Of a stretch of DNA of 64,000 bases, positions 56,515 to 64,000 are shown one piece after another; position 1 is the first letter of the stretch; each line of letters begins with the position of its first letter. The DNA lies in the NCBI GenBank assembly GCA_049324835.1, contig JBMOMT010000052.1:1-64000 (forward strand), written 5' to 3'. Source of the stretch: JBMOMT01 sp049324835. GTDB lineage: Bacteria > Chloroflexota > Anaerolineae > CAYNKW01. Under the pieces are notes generated by a model. The model saw nothing but the letters and a program-made list of their open reading frames with translations. It ran no database searches and had not been told where the DNA came from. Made by a program: the position numbers and the translations under genes.

Positions 56515-56635
56515 GTAACTACCCACCCTCCCGCAGGTTTAGGCACTTTTGAGCCAGAGAACACCATCCTGGTGAATGCAGCGCTTCATAGATATGACCT
56601 GTGATAACCTGCGGGAGGGTAGGCTGAGCAGTTAC
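56515..56635. mobile_element. IS66-like MITE, copy 4 (121 bp)
   Basis: Starts GTAACTACCCACCCTCCCGC and ends GCGGGAGGGTAGGCTGAGCA-GTTAC. Flanking octamers TGCCCCAC (56507-56514) and TGCCCCGC (56636-56643) match at 7 of 8. The centre differs entirely from copies 1 and 2, so only the termini are conserved, as expected for non-autonomous elements sharing a transposase. It lies upstream of the ADPS-like gene. Confidence 0.8.
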
Positions 56636-56662
56636 TGCCCCGCCGGCAGAAAGGACACAGAC

Positions 56663-58399
56663 ATGCCAAAAGACGCACACTTGACACCGCCGTGGACAGA
56701 ATCCCCGCCTCCGCCGGGATCGTTCCGCGCGCTGTTCAAATGGGGCAACCCCAGCGAGTTCAAACACCCCAACCGGCGGCTCTACGAGCTTTTGAAACAG
56801 ACCTTTGCCATGACCGATGACGATTTCCGGGAACGCCGCAACACCGGCGAGAGCCCCGTGCGGCTGGATCAGCCCAGCCGCCTGCCGGCCGAGATACTGA
56901 CCGCGCTGGCGGGCATTGTCGGCCAGGAGAACGTCCGCACCGATGCCGCGTCGCGGGCCAGCGTGTGTTACGGCAAAACCTGGCTGGATCAGGCCCGGCT
57001 GCGCGCCGGCCGGATCGAAAACCCGCCCGACGCGGTGGTGCATCCTCGCCACGCCGACGACGTGCGCCGCCTGGTGGAATTTTGCCAGCAGCAGCGCATC
57101 CCCATCACCGCCTTTGGCGCCGGTTCCGGCGTCACCCGCGGCAGCGAATGCACCCGCGGCGGCATCTCGTTGCACCTGGGCACGCACATGCAGCGCATCC
57201 TGGCCCTCGACCCGGTCAGCCAGACCGTCACCGTCGAGCCGGGCATCTATGGCCCGGCCCTGGAGCAGGCCCTCAACGAGGCCCCGCAGCGGTTCGGCGC
57301 GCCCCACCGTTACACCTGCGGCCATTTCCCCCAATCTTTCGAGTATTCCACCGTCGGCGGCTGGGTGGTCACCCGCGGCGCGGGGCAAAACTCCACCTAT
57401 TACGGCAAGATCGAGCACCTGGTGCTCTCGCAGACCTACGTCACCCCGGCGGGTGATATCGTCACCCAGGACGTGCCCGCCCAGGCCACCGGCCCCGACA
57501 TCGACCAGATCATGATCGGCTCCGAGGGCGCTTTTGGCATCCTGGTGGCGGTCACACTCAAGCTGCATCGCTACCGGCCCGAGGCGCGCCGCCGTTTTAG
57601 TTTTGTCTTTCGCGATTGGGCCTCGGGTCTGGAGGCCTGCCGCGAGATCATGCAGGCTGAGTTTGGTTTCCCTTCTGTCTTTCGCCTGTCCGATCCGGAA
57701 GAAACCGACGTGGCCTTTAAACTGTACGGCGTGGAAGGCACGCCGCTGGATCCACTGCTGGCGCGGCTGGGCTATCGCCCGCTGGAGCGCTGCCTGCTGC
57801 TGGGCCATACCGATGGTGATCCGGACCTGGGCAGCCTGATCCGGCGCAAAATCCGGCGCATCTGCCGCCGCCACGGCGCGCTCTATACCAGCGGCTGGGT
57901 CACCCAACGTTGGGAGCACGGCCGTTTTCGTGATCCCTACATGCGCGACGACCTGGGCGATTTTGGCATCGTGCTGGATACGCTCGAATGTGGCGTGAGC
58001 TGGAGCAACCTGCCACGGGTGTGGGCCGGCGTGCGCGCTTTTTGCCACGCGCGGCCGCGCACCATCTGCATGAGCCACGCCTCCCACTTTTACCCCCAGG
58101 GAGCCAACCTCTACTTTATCTTTATCGCCCGCATGGATTTGCCGGCATACCTGGACTTTCAGGCCGGGCTGCTGGATGCCATCCGCGCCCACGGCGCGAC
58201 CATGAGCCACCACCACGGCATCGGCAAAATGACCGCCCCCTGGCTGGAGGATCAGATCGGCGCGAACCAACTGGCCGTTTTCCGCGCCCTCAAACAGCAC
58301 TTTGACCCGCACAACATCATGAACCCCGGCGGCACGCTGGCCCTGGATCTGCCCCCAGAGGAGCGTCGCCCGCTGCGCCGGATGGAGGATGAACCATGA
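56663..58399 (+). CDS. ADPS-like FAD-binding oxidase (alkyldihydroxyacetonephosphate synthase family)
   Basis: 578 residues from ATG 56663 (AAAGGACACAGAC upstream). The VAO-type FAD domain ('PDAVVHPRHADDVRRLVEFCQQQRIPITAFGAGSGVTRGSE') and ADPS-type signatures 'YTCGHFPQSFEYSTVGGWVVTRGAGQNSTYYGKIEHLV' and 'GSEGAFGIL' are present, as is the His-rich 'MSHHHGIGKMTAPW' near residue 515 that acts in the eukaryotic enzyme. ADPS exchanges the acyl group of acyl-DHAP for a fatty alcohol, creating an ether bond. Many bacterial homologues are of unknown substrate. The start of a GlpD gene overlaps its stop by 4 bp, and G3P/DHAP chemistry is common to both. Confidence 0.85.
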   Translation: MPKDAHLTPPWTESPPPPGSFRALFKWGNPSEFKHPNRRLYELLKQTFAMTDDDFRERRNTGESPVRLDQPSRLPAEILTALAGIVGQENVRTDAASRASVCYGKTWLDQARLRAGRIENPPDAVVHPRHADDVRRLVEFCQQQRIPITAFGAGSGVTRGSECTRGGISLHLGTHMQRILALDPVSQTVTVEPGIYGPALEQALNEAPQRFGAPHRYTCGHFPQSFEYSTVGGWVVTRGAGQNSTYYGKIEHLVLSQTYVTPAGDIVTQDVPAQATGPDIDQIMIGSEGAFGILVAVTLKLHRYRPEARRRFSFVFRDWASGLEACREIMQAEFGFPSVFRLSDPEETDVAFKLYGVEGTPLDPLLARLGYRPLERCLLLGHTDGDPDLGSLIRRKIRRICRRHGALYTSGWVTQRWEHGRFRDPYMRDDLGDFGIVLDTLECGVSWSNLPRVWAGVRAFCHARPRTICMSHASHFYPQGANLYFIFIARMDLPAYLDFQAGLLDAIRAHGATMSHHHGIGKMTAPWLEDQIGANQLAVFRALKQHFDPHNIMNPGGTLALDLPPEERRPLRRMEDEP

Positions 58400-60030
58400 C
58401 ACGCTCGCCCACACTCAGGCAAGAAACCCTCGACCGCCTGCAAAACGAACAGTTCGACGTGCTGGTCATCGGCGGCGGCATCACCGGCGCCGGCATCGCC
58501 CGCGATGCCGCGCTGCGCGGGCTCCAGGTGGCGCTGCTGGAAAAAGACGATTTTGCCAGCGGCACCAGCAGCAAATCGGCCCGGCTGGTGCACGGCGGCT
58601 TTCGTTACCTGGAGCAGTACCAGTTCGGCCTGGTGATGAGCGCCTGCGCCGAGCGTCACAGGCTGCACCGCATCGCCCCGCGCCTGGTGCGGCCTCTGGC
58701 TTTTACCTTTCCCATCTATCGCCGCTCGAGCCACAGCCTGGCTCAAATCACCGCCGGCATGTGGCTCTACGACGTGCTGGCCCTGTTCCGCAACGTGCAG
58801 CGGCACCGCATCCTGAGACCGGAGCAGGTGATCCAGGCCGAGCCACTGCTGGAGCGCGACGGCCTGATCGGCGCGGCCTGTTATTACGATTGCATCGCCG
58901 ACGACGCCCGCCTCACGCTGGCCAACGTGCGGGCGGCGCAGCGGCGCGGCGCGCAGGCGGCCAACTATGCCCACGTCTGCGGCCTGCTCAAAAACGGGGG
59001 CCAGATCGCCGGGGCGGAGGTGGTGGACCGCATCTCGGGGCGGCCGTTCGCCGTCCGGGCGAGGGTCACGGTCAATGCCGGCGGCGTGTGGATGGATCAG
59101 ATCACCCATCTGGAAAACTCGGGGCAGCGCGATCAGGTGCGCGTCAACCGGGGCAGCCATCTGATCCTATCCCGCGGCAAGCTGGCGCTGCGGGACGCGG
59201 TGGCCTTTGGCAGCGCCGATGGCCGGCGGGCCATGTACGCCGTGCCCTGGCGCAACACCTGCATCGTCGGCACCACCGACGTGGATCATACCGGGCCGCT
59301 AAAAGATATCGCCGTTTCGGCTGCAGAGGCCGAATTTATCCTGATCTCGACGCAAAAGGCCTTCCCCCAGGCGCACCTGACCCCGGACGATGTCGTCAGT
59401 TCTTTTGCCGGGCTGCGGCCGCTCATCGCCGAGGAGGGCAAAGCGGCCTACCAGGTCTCGCGCGATCACCACATCTTTGAGAGCGAGGCCGGGCTGATCT
59501 CGATCTCGGGCGGCAAGCTGACCACCTACCGCCGCATGGCGCAGGATGTGATGGTCCGCGTGGCGAAAAAGCTGGGCAAGGGGCAGGGGCGCAGCCAGAC
59601 GGATCGCGTGCCGCTGGCCGAAGCCTCTTTTGATGCCCAGGCCGAGCTGGCCGCGCTGGCCGCCCGCGGCTCCGGGTTGGATGAGGAGGTTCTCGGTCAC
59701 CTGATGTGGACCTACGGCCCCGAGGCTCCGGCGCTGCTGGAGCAGATCGCCCTGGATGCCGGGCTGGGCCGCCGCATCGCGCCCGGCCTGCCCTACATCT
59801 GCGCCGAGATCGGGCATGCCATCGAACACGAAATGGCCCAGACGCTCAGCGATGTTCTGATCCGGCGCACGCACATCATCCACGAGGATGCCGAACAGGG
59901 GTTGGGCTGCGCCGCCGGGGTGGCGGCGTTGATGGCGCCGCACCTGGGTTGGGACGCAGCCGAGATCGAGCGGCAGATGGCCGCTTACCGCCAGCAGGTG
60001 GCGCTGACGCGGGCCTACCGCCAGGGGTGA
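58396..60030 (+). CDS. glpD: FAD-dependent glycerol-3-phosphate dehydrogenase
   Basis: 544 residues. The FAD motif 'FDVLVIGGGITGAGIARDAALRGLQVALLEKDDFASGTSSKSARLVHGGFRYLEQ' (about 18-75) is diagnostic of GlpD, as are 'AVPWRNTCIVGTTDVDHTGPL', 'FAGLRPLIAEE' and 'SISGGKLTTYRRMAQDV'. A C-terminal helical domain ('EIGHAIEHEMAQTLSDVLIRRTHIIHEDAEQGL') follows. It oxidises glycerol-3-phosphate to DHAP, passing electrons to quinone at the membrane face. Its ATGA overlap with the ADPS-like gene indicates tight co-expression, so it may supply DHAP for ether-lipid-type chemistry or drain G3P from lipid breakdown. No glpK or glpF is nearby. Confidence 0.93.
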   Translation: MTRSPTLRQETLDRLQNEQFDVLVIGGGITGAGIARDAALRGLQVALLEKDDFASGTSSKSARLVHGGFRYLEQYQFGLVMSACAERHRLHRIAPRLVRPLAFTFPIYRRSSHSLAQITAGMWLYDVLALFRNVQRHRILRPEQVIQAEPLLERDGLIGAACYYDCIADDARLTLANVRAAQRRGAQAANYAHVCGLLKNGGQIAGAEVVDRISGRPFAVRARVTVNAGGVWMDQITHLENSGQRDQVRVNRGSHLILSRGKLALRDAVAFGSADGRRAMYAVPWRNTCIVGTTDVDHTGPLKDIAVSAAEAEFILISTQKAFPQAHLTPDDVVSSFAGLRPLIAEEGKAAYQVSRDHHIFESEAGLISISGGKLTTYRRMAQDVMVRVAKKLGKGQGRSQTDRVPLAEASFDAQAELAALAARGSGLDEEVLGHLMWTYGPEAPALLEQIALDAGLGRRIAPGLPYICAEIGHAIEHEMAQTLSDVLIRRTHIIHEDAEQGLGCAAGVAALMAPHLGWDAAEIERQMAAYRQQVALTRAYRQG

Positions 60031-60031
60031 A

Positions 60032-60910
60032 TCACTCTCGCCACAGGGGACGGGTGAGGCAGGTGGGGCCGCCGCTGCCCTTGAACGAGATCTCGTCGCC
60101 CGGGTAGGTCCACACCTCGCAGCCGGCTGCTTCCAATCGCTGTTGGGTCACGGGGTTGCCGGTCAACATGAGGCACAGGCGGGGCGCCAGGGCCAGCACG
60201 TTGCAGCCCTGGCTGGGGAATTCCTCGTCCGGAATTTCCACCAGCTCGATGCCACGATCCAGCAGCATCTGGCGGAAGGGGATGGGCAGCAGCCGGGCAT
60301 AGACCACCGCCAGATCGTCGTCCAGCAGGCTGATGATCGACATGAGGTGCAGCACGTCGGCGGGGCCGCTCCAGTGCACCAGGGGCGCCTCCAGCAGCGT
60401 CACGTCCAGCGGGGCCAGCAGGGCGCGCAACTGTTCGATGCCTTGCAGGTTGGTGCGGTAGGTGCGGCCCACGGCCAGAGTGTGAGCGTCGAGCCAGATC
60501 ATATCGCCGCCCTCGGCGGTGCCGGGCGCCTGCACGCGGCCCAGCAGCGGCGCCTCCAGTGCTGGCAGCGCATCGGCCAGAGCCGGGCCTTCACCCTGGC
60601 GGGCTGTTTTGCTCATGTGGAAGGTAATGACGCCCGCGTCGGTGATCAGCGCCGGGTCGTGGGTATAGATCGAATCGAGGCCGGTGCGTGGATCGGCTGG
60701 CAGGTAGGCCACCTCTGCGCCGGCTCGCTCCAGCAGCGCCACGAAATGGGCGTGTTCATCGGCAGCGCGGTCCAGGTTGGGCGGCGCCAGGTAGGCCAGA
60801 TCGCGCCATTGCTGCGCGATCTGTTCGTCGCTGCCAAAGGCTTCGATCGGCCGCTTGACCAAAACGCGCCGCAACCGACCGCTCATGGTGTGTCCGCCAA
60901 AACGATGCAT
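60032..60910 (-). CDS. Amidinotransferase-fold hydrolase (DDAH/arginine deiminase-like)
   Basis: 292 residues. Pentein-fold features: 'DSIYTHDPALIT' (substrate-binding Asp), 'EGGDMIWLDAHTLAVGRTYRTNLQG', catalytic His in 'LVHWSGPADVLHLMSII', 'FPSQGCNVLALAP' and the nucleophile Cys in 'GSGGPTCLTRPLWR' near the C-terminus. Such enzymes release citrulline from arginine or methylated arginines. The exact substrate cannot be chosen by eye. GGGAGAGA precedes the ATG at 60910. It is convergent with glpD with one base between the stops. Confidence 0.85.
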   Translation of the reverse strand: MHRFGGHTMSGRLRRVLVKRPIEAFGSDEQIAQQWRDLAYLAPPNLDRAADEHAHFVALLERAGAEVAYLPADPRTGLDSIYTHDPALITDAGVITFHMSKTARQGEGPALADALPALEAPLLGRVQAPGTAEGGDMIWLDAHTLAVGRTYRTNLQGIEQLRALLAPLDVTLLEAPLVHWSGPADVLHLMSIISLLDDDLAVVYARLLPIPFRQMLLDRGIELVEIPDEEFPSQGCNVLALAPRLCLMLTGNPVTQQRLEAAGCEVWTYPGDEISFKGSGGPTCLTRPLWRE

Positions 60911-60935
60911 TCATTCTCTCCCAGGGTAAATGGAA

Positions 60936-60965
60936 AGGCAGCCGCATCTGGAAAAGCGGCTGCCT
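60936..60965 (-). terminator. Terminator-like hairpin after rpoD
   Basis: AGGCAGCCGC (60936-60945) and GCGGCTGCCT (60956-60965) form a 10-bp stem; on the minus strand TTTCCATTT follows. It lies between rpoD and the amidinotransferase-fold gene. Confidence 0.6.
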
Positions 60966-60986
60966 GCGGTTGCCACAAATGGCCGG

Positions 60987-62204
60987 TCAGGCCAGATAAT
61001 CGCGCAACTGGCGGCTGCGGCGCGGGTGGCGCAGGCGGCGCAACGCTTTGCCCTCGATCTGGCGGATGCGCTCGCGGGTGAGGCCAAATTTCTGGCCCAC
61101 TTCTTCCAGCGTGTAGCTGCGCCCGTTTTGTAGCCCAAAACGTAAACGCAGGATGCGCGCCTCGCGCGGCGTGAGGGTCGAGAGCACCTCTTCGACCTTT
61201 TCGCGCAGCAGGTGATCGTAAGCGCTCTGGGAAGGGGTGGGGGTGCTGTCGTCCTCGATAAAGCTGCCCAGCTCGCTGTCTTCTTCTTCACCCACCGGCT
61301 GTTCCAGAGAGAGCGGCCGCCAGGAGACTTTGAGCATCCATTGCACCTTGCGCGGCTCCATTTCCATTTCGTCGGCGATCTCTTCTGGTGTTGGCTTGCG
61401 ACCGTGCTCCTGTTCCAATTGGCGGGCGGTTTTGTAGAGCCGCCGGATGCGATCGCTCATGTGCACCGGCACACGAATGGTGCGGCCCTGATCGGCGATG
61501 GCCCGGGTGATGGTCTGGCGGATCCACCAGGTGGCGTAGGTGCTAAAGCGGTAGCCGCGCCGATAATCGAACTTTTCCACGGCCTTCATCAGGCCCAGGT
61601 TGCCTTCCTGGATCAGGTCCAGGAAAGGCACGCCGCGGCCCATGTACTTTTTGGCGATGCTGACCACCAGCCGGGTATTGGCCTCGATGAGATGATCGCG
61701 GGCAATACGGCCTTCTTCGATGGTTTTCTCCAGGCTTTCTCGCTCCTGGGGATGTTGACCGTCACGTTTGATCTGGCGGTGGGCCTTGTTGCCGCGCTCC
61801 AGGAGCTTGGCCAGGCGCACTTCTTCTTCTGTCGAAAGCAACGGAACCCGAGCCATTTCTTTGAGATACAGGCCCACGGTGTCATCGCTAGAGATACCGC
61901 TCAAGTCAAACAGGTCATCGATCTCTTCGGCATCGTCCTCACCCTCTCCCGTACGTGTCTCCAGCAACTCCATGGCCTCTTTTAGCATCTCGTCCTCTGG
62001 CTCCATGGGCTCCTCCTCGATTTCAATGCCCGAATCCTGAAGCAGCATAAAGACTTCCTCAAGCTGTTCGATGTTTTCCTCAGCTTCAGGAAAGGCCTCT
62101 AGAATATCTTCATTCGTCAGATAGCCCTGCTCGCCAGCTTTTTGCAGCAAAAGGGTTACCGGATCAATTTCTTCCAATTCCTCTTCCAAATCTTCTTCGA
62201 ACAT
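60987..62204 (-). CDS. rpoD: RNA polymerase primary sigma factor
   Basis: 405 residues. A short acidic region 1.1 (residues 1-100) is followed by region 1.2 ('DDTVGLYLKEMARVPLLSTEEEVRLAKLLERG'), region 2 ('LVVSIAKKYMGRGVPFLDLIQEGNLGLMKAVEKFDYRRGYRFSTYATWWIRQTITRAIADQGRTIRVPVHM'), region 3 and region 4 ('LTPREARILRLRFGLQNGRSYTLEEVGQKFGLTRERIRQIEGKALRRLRHP'). The 2.3-2.4 and 4.2 sequences are those of housekeeping sigma-70/SigA, matching the consensus promoters found across this window. It follows DUF177 by 24 bp and is presumably expressed from the promoter at 62815-62843. Confidence 0.96.
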   Translation of the reverse strand: MFEEDLEEELEEIDPVTLLLQKAGEQGYLTNEDILEAFPEAEENIEQLEEVFMLLQDSGIEIEEEPMEPEDEMLKEAMELLETRTGEGEDDAEEIDDLFDLSGISSDDTVGLYLKEMARVPLLSTEEEVRLAKLLERGNKAHRQIKRDGQHPQERESLEKTIEEGRIARDHLIEANTRLVVSIAKKYMGRGVPFLDLIQEGNLGLMKAVEKFDYRRGYRFSTYATWWIRQTITRAIADQGRTIRVPVHMSDRIRRLYKTARQLEQEHGRKPTPEEIADEMEMEPRKVQWMLKVSWRPLSLEQPVGEEEDSELGSFIEDDSTPTPSQSAYDHLLREKVEEVLSTLTPREARILRLRFGLQNGRSYTLEEVGQKFGLTRERIRQIEGKALRRLRHPRRSRQLRDYLA

Positions 62205-62228
62205 TGACCTAACGCTCCATCAACCCGA

Positions 62229-62717
62229 TTAAAGTAAATCTTTTAAACGCGCCAGTCTGGGATCGACCATTTCCTCATGACAGTCACACTGCTCCTGGTT
62301 AAGATTGGCACCACACTGACCACACAATCCTTTGCAGCCGGCATGACAAAGAGGGCGAATGGGCAGGCTGACCCAAATCTGCTGCCGCACCGGTTCTGCA
62401 AGGTCCACCACACCATCCGGCGCCACCAGATAGGGCGCATCGGCCTCTGCTTTTTGCAGGGTGAAAACAAACCGTTCGGCTATCTCGAAATCGAGGGCGA
62501 AAGAAAAGGGCTCCAGGCAACGCACACACGTCAGTGTGATCTGGGTATGTAGATCTCCCTGGGCATAGATACCACCGTTGACGCGGGTGAACTGGACCTT
62601 GCCTTCCAGAGAGTTAATGGACAACTCTTCGTCCAGCGCCCTGGCCCCTTCTTGAACCTGAACGACTGTTCGCTCGCCGAGAGAAGATGCAACTAGATGA
62701 GAAAGATGGTACTTCAT
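62229..62717 (-). CDS. DUF177 (YceD-like) protein
   Basis: 162 residues from ATG 62717; the ribosome-binding site is poor and the frame is open upstream, so the start is the best of several. The DUF177 core has 'LTCVRCLEPFSFALDFEIAERF' and the C-terminal Cys cluster 'PLCHAGCKGLCGQCGANLNQEQCDCHEEMVDPRLARLKDLL'. This cluster probably binds zinc. DUF177/YceD proteins are linked to 23S rRNA maturation and usually precede rpmF; here rpoD is the downstream gene instead. The leader contains a hairpin with a T run (62732-62778). Confidence 0.85.
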   Translation of the reverse strand: MKYHLSHLVASSLGERTVVQVQEGARALDEELSINSLEGKVQFTRVNGGIYAQGDLHTQITLTCVRCLEPFSFALDFEIAERFVFTLQKAEADAPYLVAPDGVVDLAEPVRQQIWVSLPIRPLCHAGCKGLCGQCGANLNQEQCDCHEEMVDPRLARLKDLL

Positions 62718-62731
62718 CGTATTTGGCTCAC

Positions 62732-62778
62732 AAAAAAACGACCCGCTTCGCTCCCCCGATAGATTCAGCGAACCCGGC
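62732..62778 (-). terminator. Attenuator-like hairpin in the DUF177-rpoD leader
   Basis: On the minus strand CCGGGTTCGCT (complement of 62768-62778) pairs imperfectly with AGCGAAGCGGG (complement of 62742-62752). A run of seven T residues follows, ending 14 bp before the DUF177 ATG. It lies between the promoter and the gene, so it would act as an attenuator rather than as the end of an operon. Confidence 0.6.
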
Positions 62779-62814
62779 CCGTTGCGTTCTCCTTCTTTGA
62801 TATAATCTGGATCA

Positions 62815-62843
62815 TTATAACATACTTCGATAGCCTGCGTCAA
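62815..62843 (-). promoter_or_regulatory. Promoter of the DUF177-rpoD operon
   Basis: On the minus strand TTGACG (complement of 62838-62843), a 17-bp spacer and TATAAT (complement of 62815-62820). Confidence 0.85.
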
Positions 62844-62881
62844 GTACTTTTTAACGAATCTCGGTAATTGCCTGGCCCGGT

Positions 62882-62910
62882 TTGACAGCCCTCTGCCTTG
62901 GGTGTATAAT
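62882..62910 (+). promoter_or_regulatory. Consensus promoter of the serS T-box transcript
   Basis: A perfect TTGACA (62882-62887), 17-bp spacer, perfect TATAAT (62905-62910). It is the only exact consensus promoter noticed in the window and is divergent from the DUF177-rpoD promoter. Confidence 0.95.
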
Positions 62911-62916
62911 CGCTGC

Positions 62917-63196
62917 CGATAAAAACGGCTGTGACGGAGACGAGTAGGCGATGAACGGCTTTCAGAGAGTCGCCGTTTGCTGCGAGGCGATGGCCCATCG
63001 TCGTCCAAATCCCCTCCTGAGCCGCCTCTCGAACGACACCGGTCCAGTAGAGTGAGCCGGGTGCTCCCGTTACAGAGCAGCGATGCAGAGCCGGGCTTTG
63101 TATCGGTTGAGGCCATTGCCGCCAGGCAGTGGCAAAGAAGGGTGGCACCACGAGCGTTACACGCCTCGTCCTTTTATGGACGGGGCGTTTGTTTTT
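62917..63196 (+). promoter_or_regulatory. T-box riboswitch upstream of serS
   Basis: The leader begins near 62917. It contains T-box stem I landmarks (GACGAGTAG, CAGAGAG, TGCTGCGAGG), a stem III-like GAGCCGGGTGCTCCCG segment and the conserved T-box sequence AAGGGTGGCACCACG (63138-63152), which pairs with the uncharged tRNA 3' end. The terminator ACGCCTCGTCC / GGACGGGGCGT (63161-63188) with a T run ends at 63196, 30 bp before serS. When tRNA-Ser is uncharged, the antiterminator forms and serS is read. The specifier codon was not assigned with certainty (UCC-type triplets lie at about 63002-63022). Confidence 0.92.
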
Positions 63197-63226
63197 GATG
63201 CCCCACTCGTTACCAGGAGGTTCACC

Positions 63227-64000
63227 ATGTTAGATTTGACGTTCATCCGCGAGCACCCAGACCAGGTCAAGGCCGCCATGATCCGGTTGAATGCTCAAGC
63301 GCCTATCGACCTGATCCTGGAGCTGGATGCCAAACGGCGCGATCTGTTGCAAGAAGTAGAGAGCCTGAAAGCCAGGCGTAATGCTACTTCCAAAGAGATG
63401 GGCCGCTTTCAACAGGAATTCAAAAAAGTGAGCCCGGCAGAGCGGTCTACGCTGGAGGCAGAATTCGAGGCCGTGCGCCAGGAGATGCGCCATCTGGGAG
63501 AGCGCATCAAGGTGCTGGACATGGCCCTGCGCGACGTGGAGGCCCAGCTCGACGACGCACAGCTCCAGGTGCCCAACCTGCCCCACGAAAGTGTGCCGCC
63601 AGGGGCAGACGAGAGCAAAAACGTGGTGCTGCGCACCGAGGGGCAACCGCGCCGCTTGGACTTTGCGCCGCTGCCCCATTGGGATCTGGGCCCCATGCTG
63701 GGCATCGTCGATTTCGAGCGGGGGGTCAAGCTGGCCGGCAGCCGTTTCTACGTGCTGCGCGGCCTCGGTGCGCGCTTGCAGCGGGCGCTCATCGCCTGGA
63801 TGCTGGATCTGCACACGCGCCAGCACGGTTACACCGAGATCTATCCCCCGGCTGTGGTCAAACGCGAGTGTCTGGTGGGCGCGGCGCAATTACCCAAATT
63901 CGAGGACAACATCTATCACGATGTGGAGGATGATTTCTGGTTCATCGGCACCGCCGAGATCCCGCTCACCAACCTGCACCGCGACGAGATTCTGGAGGTG
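63227..64000 (+). CDS. serS: Seryl-tRNA synthetase, N-terminal part (cut by window end)
   Basis: 258 codons are visible from ATG 63227 (AGGAGG 9 bp upstream). The N-terminal tRNA-binding coiled coil ('LDLTFIREHPDQVKAAMIRLNAQAPIDLILELDAKRRDLLQEVESLKARRNATSKEMG', residues ~2-110) is followed by the start of the class II catalytic core ('HWDLGPMLGIVDFERGVKLAGSRFYVLRGLGARLQRALIAWMLDLHTRQHGYTEIYPPAVV'). Motif 2 begins at 'FIGTAEIPLTNLHRDEIL'. It charges tRNA-Ser and tRNA-Sec. Expression is controlled by the T-box leader immediately upstream. The remaining C-terminal part lies beyond the window. Confidence 0.97.
   Translation, partial: MLDLTFIREHPDQVKAAMIRLNAQAPIDLILELDAKRRDLLQEVESLKARRNATSKEMGRFQQEFKKVSPAERSTLEAEFEAVRQEMRHLGERIKVLDMALRDVEAQLDDAQLQVPNLPHESVPPGADESKNVVLRTEGQPRRLDFAPLPHWDLGPMLGIVDFERGVKLAGSRFYVLRGLGARLQRALIAWMLDLHTRQHGYTEIYPPAVVKRECLVGAAQLPKFEDNIYHDVEDDFWFIGTAEIPLTNLHRDEILEV

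Noticed and set aside
1..64000. CRISPR array
   Set aside because: No series of regularly spaced identical repeats with unique spacers was seen; all repeats found are palindromes or dispersed copies.

Overview
The window reads like a chromosomal segment of a GC-rich, probably anaerobic or facultative member of the Chloroflexota (Anaerolineae-like). This placement is inferred from the whole gene set: a RodZ-like protein with a Pro/Thr-rich linker, DUF177 directly upstream of the primary sigma factor, a T-box-controlled serS, a tungsten-type aldehyde oxidoreductase, a two-Trx-fold disulfide oxidoreductase and many short palindromic repeats. It is not proven by any marker comparison. No CRISPR array, rRNA or complete insertion sequence was seen.

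Layout. 1-5.7 kb: multihaem cytochromes (a truncated small one and a decahaem lipoprotein) next to a NarL-type two-component pair. 5.9-12.3 kb: rplI, a zinc-ribbon protein, a RodZ-like protein, a tryptophanase relic, an MBL hydrolase, a FlK-type thioesterase, a three-gene ABC-2 exporter and a decayed tRNA-Lys. 12.6-15.6 kb: a GH5 glycosidase and a DUF2804 protein. 15.8-23.9 kb: a defence-like operon of Eco57I-type methyltransferase, DUF3800 protein and PLD-SNF2 helicase, with a promoter-driven structured RNA on the opposite strand between the last two genes. 24-25 kb: transposon debris and repeats.

25-52 kb: one long, almost unidirectional catabolic island for CoA thioesters, starting with a MerR regulator that has a LiuR-like operator. 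It holds a CrtC-like and a phytoene-desaturase-like protein, hydroxyacyl-CoA dehydrogenase, enoyl-CoA hydratase, two canonical thiolases, MaoC, a long acyl-CoA dehydrogenase, acyl-CoA ligase, SCP2 protein, Pat-like acetyltransferase, beta-keto-acid cleavage enzyme and a two-subunit CoA-transferase. In the middle lies an aldehyde ferredoxin oxidoreductase set (ferredoxin, AOR, MoaD-like protein, Fe-alcohol dehydrogenase). Its most unusual part is a duplicated module of paired thiolase-fold proteins that lack the nucleophilic cysteine, each with DUF35 Zn-ribbon/OB partners. In one module the two DUF35 proteins are fused into one. By analogy with the steroid retro-aldolase Ltp2-ChsH2(DUF35), these may be heteromeric C-C lyases that release an aldehyde or ketone, which AOR, Fe-ADH and the ligase would return to beta-oxidation. 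This is a hypothesis.

52-64 kb: housekeeping and envelope genes: ArsA-type ATPase, nucleotide-sugar epimerase, SPFH protein, disulfide oxidoreductase, an ADPS-like flavoprotein with GlpD (possible ether-lipid or glycerol-3-phosphate branch), an amidinotransferase-fold hydrolase, rpoD with DUF177, and T-box-serS (cut by the window end).

Repeats are a theme. There is a ~122-bp IS66-like MITE family with 8-bp target duplications, a 'GGACCACAGTCC' palindrome family in the gaps of the catabolic island, and small palindromes that sit in frame inside coding regions.
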